A DNA stretch of 64,000 nucleotides from Bacteroidales bacterium (GTDB taxonomy: Bacteria; Bacteroidota; Bacteroidia; Bacteroidales; NBLH01): the NCBI GenBank assembly GCA_016937695.1, contig JAFGWC010000016.1, forward strand, positions 26,111-90,110, in the 5' to 3' direction. Of this stretch, positions 8,356-14,728 are shown piece after piece. The translations under genes were made by a program, and so were the position numbers. How positions within the stretch are numbered: position 1 is the stretch's first letter; the number at the start of each line of letters is the position of its first letter. The notes under the pieces are model-generated. The model was given only the letters and a program-made list of their open reading frames with translations. It was not told the origin of the DNA and searched no databases.

Positions 8356-8391
8356 TGGGTTATTTGACTCAAATATGCGTTATATAACCCT
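8356..8391. promoter_or_regulatory. Pair of 16-bp palindromic sites, candidate activator-binding enhancer
   Basis: Two copies lie side by side: TGGGTTATTTGACTCA (8356-8371) and TGCGTTATATAACCCT (8376-8391). Both are degenerate versions of the perfect palindrome TGGGTTATTTAACCCA at 13438-13453. Their centres are 20 bp apart, about two helical turns, a spacing expected for two dimers on one face of the DNA. They lie about 280-315 bp upstream of the tetraheme cytochrome start and directly after the stop of the sigma-54 activator gene. No U-run follows, so a terminator is less likely. Confidence 0.5.
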
Positions 8392-8399
8392 ATTCTGGA

Positions 8400-9773
8400 T
8401 TAAAGCTTATATTTTTTTTGTTTATATCTTAATGTATCTCTTGAAATTCCTAATAGTTTTGATGCTTTAGTCTGGTTATTATCAGATTTTTGTAAAGCTT
8501 TTATTATAAGCTGTTTTTCTAATTCATAAAGTGAAATACCTTCGTTTGGTAATTCAAAATTATATTTATTATGAACAATAGTAGATGTTTGTTTTACATT
8601 ACTAATTTCTCCCGGCAGATCGTTTAAATACAAAGTGTTATTTGTTTCCAAGATTATAGCGCGTTCAATAACATTTCGCAATTCTCTTATATTTCCAGGC
8701 CAATTATATTGCATTAATGCTTTTTTAGCTTCAGGCTCAATACTTTTTACCTTTTTACCAAACTGGGAATTAAAAAGCTCTATAAAATAATCAATTAAAA
8801 GCGGAACATCTTCTTTTCTTTCTCTTAAAGGTGGTAAAGTTATTTGAAATACTTTAAGTCGATAATAAAGATCTTCTCTAAATGTTTTATCTGCAATTGA
8901 TTTTAATATATCTTTATTTGTAGCTGCGATAATTCTTACATTTACAGGAATGTCAACCGTTCCACCTAAACGTCGCACATATCTATTTTCAAGAACACCA
9001 AGTAATTTAACTTGTGTAGAAATATTTATTTCACCAATTTCATCTAAAAAAACTGTGCCGTTTTCAGCAATTTCAAAAAGGCCTTTTTTTAGTTTTTTTG
9101 CATCTGTAAATGCTCCTTTTTCATATCCGAATAATTCACTTTCTAATAGTGTTTCTGGTAATGAAGAACAATTTATTGTAACAAATGGTTTTTCATTTCT
9201 GTTGCTTTCATTATGAATTGATCTTGCAAATACGTCTTTACCACTTAGGCTTTCACCAAGAAGAAGAATTGTTGTAGATTCTGTTTTTGCAATTTTTTTT
9301 GATAAATTTATTATGTCTTTTATTTTTTTTGATTGGCATACAATATCTTTAAAAGTTAATTTGTCATTCTGTTGGCGTTTTAGAATTTGAATTTCTTTAT
9401 TTATATTTATTTTATTTTTAATATTATCGATAATAATATTAATTTCTTCAAATGAAAAAGGTTTATTAATGTATTCAAAAGCACCAAGTTTCATAGCTTC
9501 TACAGCCATTTCAATTGATCCATAGGCTGTCATGAAAACAATAATAATTTCATCATCAATTGATTTAATTTTAGAAATTACTTCTAATTCTTGCATTTTA
9601 GGCAGCCTGTTATCCACAAAAATAACATCCGGATAATGAAGTTCAAATAATTTTAACCCTTCTTCACCGGTTTCTGCTGTAAATACTTTATGTCCTTTTG
9701 AGCTTAATTGTTTTTCAAAAGACCATCGTATTAGTTTTTCATCATCAATAAATAAAATTCTCAAAGGTTTCAT
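8400..9773 (-). CDS. Sigma-54-dependent response regulator (NtrC family)
   Basis: The 457-residue protein has the standard three domains. The receiver is at about 1-120 (IDDEK acidic pocket; phospho-acceptor Asp in VIFVDNRLP; FMTAYG; NKPFS). The AAA+ domain is at about 140-375, with Walker A-like GESLSGKD, GYEKGAFTDA, Walker B GTVFLDEIGEI, an arginine-finger region with FREDLYYRL, and NWPGNIREL. A Fis-type helix-turn-helix lies at the end (NNQTKASKLLGISRDTLRYK). The sigma-54 contact loop is GAFTDA rather than GAFTGA, a variant also seen in the family. It sits downstream of the heme-sensor kinase, separated by a palindromic element, and upstream of the cytochrome operon it probably activates. 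The palindromes at 8356-8391 and 13438-13453 are plausible targets. Confidence 0.95.
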   Translation of the reverse strand: MKPLRILFIDDEKLIRWSFEKQLSSKGHKVFTAETGEEGLKLFELHYPDVIFVDNRLPKMQELEVISKIKSIDDEIIIVFMTAYGSIEMAVEAMKLGAFEYINKPFSFEEINIIIDNIKNKININKEIQILKRQQNDKLTFKDIVCQSKKIKDIINLSKKIAKTESTTILLLGESLSGKDVFARSIHNESNRNEKPFVTINCSSLPETLLESELFGYEKGAFTDAKKLKKGLFEIAENGTVFLDEIGEINISTQVKLLGVLENRYVRRLGGTVDIPVNVRIIAATNKDILKSIADKTFREDLYYRLKVFQITLPPLRERKEDVPLLIDYFIELFNSQFGKKVKSIEPEAKKALMQYNWPGNIRELRNVIERAIILETNNTLYLNDLPGEISNVKQTSTIVHNKYNFELPNEGISLYELEKQLIIKALQKSDNNQTKASKLLGISRDTLRYKQKKYKL

Positions 9774-9810
9774 GTATTAATTTTAAATTGTTTCATGTGT
9801 TATTTAACTT

Positions 9811-9982
9811 GGCTCTGGTTTAAATATTCGGTGCTTTTTTGGTTTAACATTGTTTTGATTATTTGTATATCCGTTTATTTGATGATTTTATTATTATCGA
9901 ATAAACAAATAAACACACCATCAATATACAAATAATTAAATCTAAACCAGTTAAGAAATTATTGAATACCTAAACCAGAGCC
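9811..9982. repeat. 172-bp imperfect palindrome with 12-bp terminal inverted repeats, MITE-like
   Basis: The element starts with GGCTCTGGTTTA (9811-9822) and ends with TAAACCAGAGCC (9971-9982), a perfect 12-bp inverted repeat. Inner matches continue: ATTATTTGTATAT (9859-9870) answers ATATACAAATAAT (9924-9935), and GTTTATTTG (9873-9881) answers CAAATAAAC (9906-9914). The whole sequence can fold as one long hairpin. It has no coding frame and no clean target-site duplication was found. It fills most of the gap between the kinase and regulator genes. It could be a miniature transposable element or a hairpin affecting read-through between the two. Confidence 0.7.
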
Positions 9983-10019
9983 TTTAATTTATATATCTTA
10001 TTTAAAATGAAACATTTAG

Positions 10020-10766
10020 TTAAAGATAAGTTTTATTTTTTTCTGTTGGTAATGAAATGTTAAATATACTTCCTTTTTCAATATTTTTTTTAACCCATAT
10101 TTCTCCATAATGTTTTTCAATAATATCTTTAACTATTGCCAAACCTAATCCTGTTCCTTCTGTTTTAGTTGTAAAGAAGGGTTTGAAAATATTTGGTAAA
10201 ATTTCTTTTGAAATTCCAATTCCTGTGTCTTCTATTTTAATTATTACTTTTTTCTTAATTGGGTCATATTTAGTAATATATGTAATACTTCCCGATTCTG
10301 TAATTGACTGGATTGCATTTAAACCAAGGTTTAATAGTGCATTTTCAATTTTTTCATGGTCAAAATTAAATAAAGGAATACTTGAATCAAATTTTGTTTG
10401 GAAAATAATTTCCTTTTGATGATTTTGATTTTCTAAGAAGAAAACTAGCGATTTTATAAGCTCATTTATATTATTTTCGGATAGATTTAATGCTTTTGAG
10501 CGAGAATATATAAGTAAATTTGAAACAGCATCATTAACTCTGTTCGCTTGTCTTTTAATTTCTTCTAAAATTGGTTTATTTTGTTCTTCATGCATTTCAT
10601 CAGCAATAATTTCTATTGCATTTGCAATTCCTGTAATCGGATTTCTTATTTCATGTGCTAAACGAGCAGCCATTTCTCCAATTGTAGCTAGTTTTTTATT
10701 ATTTCGTAACTCTTTTTTATGACAAGTCATTAACTTTTTTTGTGTTTTTTGGAAATTGTCCAACAT
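10020..10766 (-). CDS. Sensor histidine kinase, catalytic half (separated from its sensor half by a frameshift)
   Basis: The frame contains a HisKA dimerisation box (GEMAARLAHEIRNPITGI, phospho-His), then a HATPase_c domain with the N box (NALLNLGLNAIQS), the G1 box (IEDTGIGI), the F box (IFKPFFTTK) and the G2 box (GTGLGLAIVKDI). It resembles NtrB-type kinases that partner sigma-54 regulators. The frame is open upstream of the ATG at 10766 and encodes NKGDLDERIEILESKELW, the second half of a HAMP linker. The first half lies in the next gene, in another frame. Adding one A to the A7 run at 10847-10853 (minus strand) fuses the two into a normal kinase of about 490 residues. As read, this half lacks membrane segments and sensor. 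Confidence 0.9.
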   Translation of the reverse strand: MLDNFQKTQKKLMTCHKKELRNNKKLATIGEMAARLAHEIRNPITGIANAIEIIADEMHEEQNKPILEEIKRQANRVNDAVSNLLIYSRSKALNLSENNINELIKSLVFFLENQNHQKEIIFQTKFDSSIPLFNFDHEKIENALLNLGLNAIQSITESGSITYITKYDPIKKKVIIKIEDTGIGISKEILPNIFKPFFTTKTEGTGLGLAIVKDIIEKHYGEIWVKKNIEKGSIFNISLPTEKNKTYL

Positions 10767-10828
10767 TTCGTTAAAATCTTCTCTTAATTGCCATAATTCT
10801 TTAGATTCAAGAATTTCAATACGCTCAT

Positions 10829-11497
10829 CTAAATCACCCTTATTAATTTTTTTATTTTATTTTGGAAATGAATTAATGATTTTTTCACAAATTTATAATG
10901 CATTACACTTATTACAAAAACTAGAATTAATACCAAAAGAAAGGTATAAAGTAAACTGAATTGAAGAGTAAAAACTTTACTTTTTTCAGCTTCTCTCATA
11001 GATATATCGTAAACCATGTATCCAATAGTTTTAATATTTGAATTATGGCATTGATTACAATTAGGTGAATTTTGCATTTTAAGATAAATGCGTGTATAAG
11101 GATTTGAGCCGTTTGTATGAGATTCTAATGTAACTTCTTGATTTAGAGCTGCAAGTTTTGTCGGATTTAATATATCATAAAGATTTATATTTTTTTCAGG
11201 ATAAACTATAATACTATCTGCATTTACTAAATAAGTATTTAATACCCAACTGTGCTCTTCCATTTTTTTCATTAGTGCAATTGAGCTTTTTTTATCATGC
11301 TTTATATTATAATATTGGTCTTTAAATAGATGTAAAATACTAACGACATTTTCTTCGGCACTACTGTATATTTTTTTTGTAAGATAATGATTGTAAATAG
11401 AAAAGGAAATCAATGATATTGAAATAATTACAATAATTAGAATTAAAATAATTTTTGATTTAAAAGTGTAAATTTTTTTCATATAATATTTTTTCAA
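10829..11497 (-). CDS. Sensor histidine kinase, sensor half with c-type heme motif
   Basis: The 222-residue frame has transmembrane segment 1 (about 16-35), a periplasmic domain of about 140 residues and transmembrane segment 2 (about 180-203, LLYTFLLVLILVFVISVMHY). The start of a HAMP linker follows, then out-of-frame residues (LIRVI) and a stop. Near the end of the periplasmic domain, NSPNCNQCHNSNIKTIGYMVYD contains a CXXCH heme-attachment motif. Periplasmic sensors with such a motif are known next to multiheme cytochrome genes and are thought to read redox state or a ligand through heme c. It begins 45 bp after the dodecaheme gene, so co-transcription is likely. It should be read with the catalytic half as one kinase. 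Confidence 0.88.
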   Translation of the reverse strand: MKKYYMKKIYTFKSKIILILIIVIISISLISFSIYNHYLTKKIYSSAEENVVSILHLFKDQYYNIKHDKKSSIALMKKMEEHSWVLNTYLVNADSIIVYPEKNINLYDILNPTKLAALNQEVTLESHTNGSNPYTRIYLKMQNSPNCNQCHNSNIKTIGYMVYDISMREAEKSKVFTLQFSLLYTFLLVLILVFVISVMHYKFVKKSLIHFQNKIKKLIRVI

Positions 11498-11542
11498 CTA
11501 CAATTAATTTCTGATAATTTATAGCTAACAATTTAAAAATTA

Positions 11543-13201
11543 CTAATATCTCATACCTGTGGCATGCGATCTCCCATGGCAAATTAACAAACAATACCCA
11601 CTATTGTCGCCCAAATCAACAAATTGTATTACGCCTAAGCGAGGTGTCACCACATCGGTGGCAAAATTTATTAAACTGCTACCTGTAGCTCCGTGAGGAT
11701 CGTGGCAAATTCTGCATGGAGTGTTTTTTCCATTAATATGATAATGCACACCAGAGGACTCTGCACTTAGAATTGTAGTGCGTTCGTGACAAGAATAGCA
11801 AAGCTCATAGGCTTCCGGAGATTCCGGAGTATAGTCTTCTGTGCTGTAATTGTATTTCAATATATTGGAATAAATAGAGCCATGTAGTCCTTTTGGCGAA
11901 TCACTACCATCGCTTGAATGACAATCTGTACAGTAAATAACACTAGATTCAGTAAGTGGCGAAATTAAACCTGGAACATCAGTATTTTTTCCAGGTCCAA
12001 CAACTGGATGATATGATGGATTCGATAAATCAAATTCTAAGCGAGTATTAGATTGAATTGTATTCCTTGGAATAATACTTACTTCTACAGGATTATCGGC
12101 ATGGCATCTATAACATAATTCATTTTCATATTGAATAGTATTTACAGCATTTCCACTTTGATCCATTCCTTTAACTCCAGCAAGAAATCCGTTAGCATAA
12201 GGCGCATTTGCTGTTGTATTATTTGCTGCATGCGGATTATGGCAATCTTCGCATTCAACGTGTGCAATAGTTGGATTTGTATTTTCTAACGGATCGTGTA
12301 AGTTGTTGTAAACGAATACATTATGACGATAACTTTTATTCATTTCAATTTCAATATTTTTTGAAGCTACATTTCCATTATGGCAATCAAGACAATTATT
12401 TTCTTCAAACTCAGATTTCATTAAACGAGCTTTTCCATTTGCACTATGTGGATTATGGCAGTTTTGACAAGCATTTTCTGCAACACTTGGATATGGTGAT
12501 TCTATGTGTTCCCATGGATTTATTCCATTTCCATTCCAGCTGGCTGTTGAGCTTTGATGACTTGAACCAGACCAATAATTTCTGTCATGACATCTGAAAC
12601 ATAATTCTGAAAATTGATTTGATGAAACAAGCATCTTTTGATAATTGTTGCTATGTGGATCATGACAAGAAGTACATTGAAGTTTACTATTGTTGTCGAG
12701 TTTAACAGGATAAGTAGGTGGAAAAATCAATTGTCCATCTGTTGCTGATATAGTTGAATTATAAACGAAAGAAACAGGATGATCATCTGATAAATCGGTT
12801 GTTAAATTGTTTATGCCCTGCATTGTGCTATAACTGCCGGCCAAATTAATTTCTGCGCTTCTGCTTATTACATTTCCTAAGGCAATAGTTCCATCATGAC
12901 AAGAAAGGCATAAAACTGATGAGCCATCAGGTTGTCCAGGTGTAGATTGGAAAGTATTACTTATTGAATTATCATATAAAATGTAAGTTGAGCCGGGATC
13001 ATTTCTGTTCCATAGAGGGCCAATCGGATTTGTGCTATGAGTTGTATGACAGAATATACAAACTTCAGATTCTGAAGTAGCAATAACTGTTCCTGCACCA
13101 CTTAAAGAAAGGTTGTGTAAACTATTAACAACAGACTGTGCGTTTATAAAACCTGAAAACAAGAATAAGATAAAAAGTATACTAAATATTTCTTTTTTCA
13201 T
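11543..13201 (-). CDS. Secreted dodecaheme c-type cytochrome
   Basis: The 552-residue protein has a signal peptide (MKKEIFSILFILFLFSGFIN-AQ), eleven CXXCH motifs (CIFCH, CLSCH, CTSCH, CFRCH, CQNCH, CLDCH, CEDCH, CYRCH, CTDCH, CYSCH, CRICH) and a terminal CX3CH (CLLICH). Residues 45 to about 210 match the stand-alone tetraheme protein closely in pattern: GPLWNRN, YILYDN, VLCLSCHDGTIAL, LSDDHPVSFVY. The rest carries CHxPHxAN repeats of the doubled-CXXCH type. It heads a transcription unit with the heme-sensor kinase and is preceded by a perfect TGGGTTA-N2-TAACCCA palindrome. The inferred role is an extracytoplasmic electron carrier. A terminal CX3CH motif is shared with two other cytochromes of this island. 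Confidence 0.93.
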   Translation of the reverse strand: MKKEIFSILFILFLFSGFINAQSVVNSLHNLSLSGAGTVIATSESEVCIFCHTTHSTNPIGPLWNRNDPGSTYILYDNSISNTFQSTPGQPDGSSVLCLSCHDGTIALGNVISRSAEINLAGSYSTMQGINNLTTDLSDDHPVSFVYNSTISATDGQLIFPPTYPVKLDNNSKLQCTSCHDPHSNNYQKMLVSSNQFSELCFRCHDRNYWSGSSHQSSTASWNGNGINPWEHIESPYPSVAENACQNCHNPHSANGKARLMKSEFEENNCLDCHNGNVASKNIEIEMNKSYRHNVFVYNNLHDPLENTNPTIAHVECEDCHNPHAANNTTANAPYANGFLAGVKGMDQSGNAVNTIQYENELCYRCHADNPVEVSIIPRNTIQSNTRLEFDLSNPSYHPVVGPGKNTDVPGLISPLTESSVIYCTDCHSSDGSDSPKGLHGSIYSNILKYNYSTEDYTPESPEAYELCYSCHERTTILSAESSGVHYHINGKNTPCRICHDPHGATGSSLINFATDVVTPRLGVIQFVDLGDNSGYCLLICHGRSHATGMRY

Positions 13202-13530
13202 TTTTTATATCAATTTAATATGACTTTTTTTTATAAATCTTTTTACTCACCACATATATAATGCCTAATAAATGAATATTGATAAATGTCATGAAATAAA
13301 TATTTGTTAATAAATTAAACAATAATTAAATAGCTCTATTTAAGTGTTTACGATATAAATCTTATACTTAAATAGAATTTGTATATAAGAAAGATTAAAG
13401 TGGAATTTATAAGATGGGAGAATTTTCAATAAAAAAATGGGTTATTTAACCCATTCAATTTAAAAGCTAAAAAAAACAATAATTTGCTTTTTCAAATCAG
13501 TATTCAATTTAAGTTATTCGTTAGTGAATT
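13202..13530. other. 329-bp intergenic region upstream of the dodecaheme cytochrome gene
   Basis: No coding frame was seen. It contains the palindrome described at 13431-13456 and, on the minus strand at about 13250-13266, AGGCATTATATATGTG. This has a good sigma-54 -24 element but GT instead of GC at -12. The rest is AT-rich without further recognisable structure. Confidence 0.4.
13431..13456 (-). promoter_or_regulatory. Perfect palindrome, candidate activator site; may also end the NHL transcript
   Basis: AATGGGTTATTTAACCCATT has 9-bp arms around a 2-bp centre. Its core TGGGTTA-N2-TAACCCA matches the pair at 8356-8391. On the minus strand it is followed by a T7 run, so it also looks like an intrinsic terminator for the NHL gene ending at 13531. 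It lies about 240 bp upstream of the dodecaheme start codon, a normal enhancer distance. Both functions are compatible. Confidence 0.55.
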
Positions 13531-14559
13531 TCATTTCATGAGCTTAAAAATTTGTATTCTTGAATTATAACTATCGGCAACATAAATGTAATTATTATCG
13601 TCAATAAAAATACCTGAAGGCATCCAAAATTGACCATTTTCATGTCCTTGTTCTCCAAATTTATATAGGAAGTTTCCTTTTTTATCAAAAATTTGGATAA
13701 CATGAAATAAAGCATCTGCAATGTAAATATTTCCAAAAGAATCGGTTGCAATACCTTTAGGTCTTGCAAAATATCCGGTTGCATCTCCAATTTCGCCGAA
13801 AGTTGAAACAAAATCGCCATTTTTATTAAATATCTGAATTCTAAAATTCATTGAATCAACTACGTAGATATTCCCAATCTTATCAATCCATATAAATGTA
13901 GGAAAATTAAATTCGGCATTTTTATTTCCTCTTTTCCCAATTCTCTTTTTAATATTTCCATTTTTATCTAGTACTGATAATCTGTGTGTATTGGTTTCTA
14001 CAACCCAAATTTCATCTGTAATTTTTGAATATGCAATACCTGTTGGTTGATTTAATATTAGTGAATCATTTAGTGTAACTACTTCTTTATCAGCTAAATC
14101 AATTAAAAATATTTGATTTAATCGGGAGTCGGTAAATAATAAAATGTCATTATTTACATAACAAATACCAACTAAAGATGAAAAACCATTTAATGATTTG
14201 TTCAAAAATCTTGGTAACACAGCCGAATTATGATTAATATTAATAATTTTTCCACTGCCTTGATCCAAAATCCAAAAAAAATCAGGATTTTGGGCTAAAA
14301 TGTTTAGAGGTTTATTAATTATTATAGGGCTTTTACCAAAAATAAAATTTGCCAGTCTTTTTTTTAAGCCGTTGTTTTTATTCTTTTTTTCGGATAAAGG
14401 ATAAGAGCTAATCCATTTTATATATTGATTTTCAGTACTTCTATTTATTTGTTGTGTTTTATCTTGCGACCATGCAATATCGAAACTTTGCATAAGTAAA
14501 AATAATGCAATAATTATCTTAATTACTCTAATTCGATGCAATAAAAATATAATTTGCAT
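13531..14559 (-). CDS. Secreted NHL-repeat beta-propeller protein
   Basis: The 342-residue protein has an N-terminal hydrophobic signal (IIIALFLLMQSFDIAWSQ region). NHL blades follow, most clearly in the second half: FNFPTFIWIDKIGNIYVVDS, FARPKGIATDSFGNIYIAD and FWMPSGIFIDDNNYIYVADS, each followed by (F/S)RIQIF or IQIFDKKG. This is a six-bladed propeller of the NHL type with no enzyme motif. It has no visible lipobox, unlike its relative at 6337-7404. It opens the cytochrome island and has a separate candidate sigma-54 promoter. NHL proteins are recurrent companions of surface cytochromes; a role in assembly or anchoring is inferred only. Confidence 0.87.
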   Translation of the reverse strand: MQIIFLLHRIRVIKIIIALFLLMQSFDIAWSQDKTQQINRSTENQYIKWISSYPLSEKKNKNNGLKKRLANFIFGKSPIIINKPLNILAQNPDFFWILDQGSGKIININHNSAVLPRFLNKSLNGFSSLVGICYVNNDILLFTDSRLNQIFLIDLADKEVVTLNDSLILNQPTGIAYSKITDEIWVVETNTHRLSVLDKNGNIKKRIGKRGNKNAEFNFPTFIWIDKIGNIYVVDSMNFRIQIFNKNGDFVSTFGEIGDATGYFARPKGIATDSFGNIYIADALFHVIQIFDKKGNFLYKFGEQGHENGQFWMPSGIFIDDNNYIYVADSYNSRIQIFKLMK

Positions 14560-14634
14560 ATCACTTTAAGTTTTATTAAAAGGCGATTTATACAGAGAAA
14601 ACATCGTTGTTAATATACTTGCTATCAGCAGATT

Positions 14635-14650
14635 AGCAGCAGTGTTGCCC
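14635..14650 (-). promoter_or_regulatory. Candidate sigma-54 promoter of the NHL gene
   Basis: The minus strand reads GGGCAACACTGCTGCT, with the diagnostic GG-N10-GC spacing, GGCA at -24 and TGCT at -12. It lies 76-91 bp before the start codon at 14559. It is the best sigma-54-like sequence noticed near the island and fits the local NtrC-type regulator, but no copy of the 16-bp palindrome was found upstream of it. Confidence 0.4.
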
Positions 14651-14728
14651 TTTTGAAAAAAATGTGTAACAAAAAATCAAACAGATATTATATTAAACTC
14701 TACCTTTTTTATAATCTAAGATTTAATC

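Larger units (their letters stand above)
8076..8399. other. 324-bp regulatory intergenic region upstream of the tetraheme cytochrome gene
   Basis: No coding frame was seen. The region holds the operator-like pair at 8356-8391 near its distal end and a weak sigma-54-like sequence at 8121-8136, with AT-rich sequence between that could allow DNA looping. This layout is typical of promoters activated from a distance. Confidence 0.5.
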
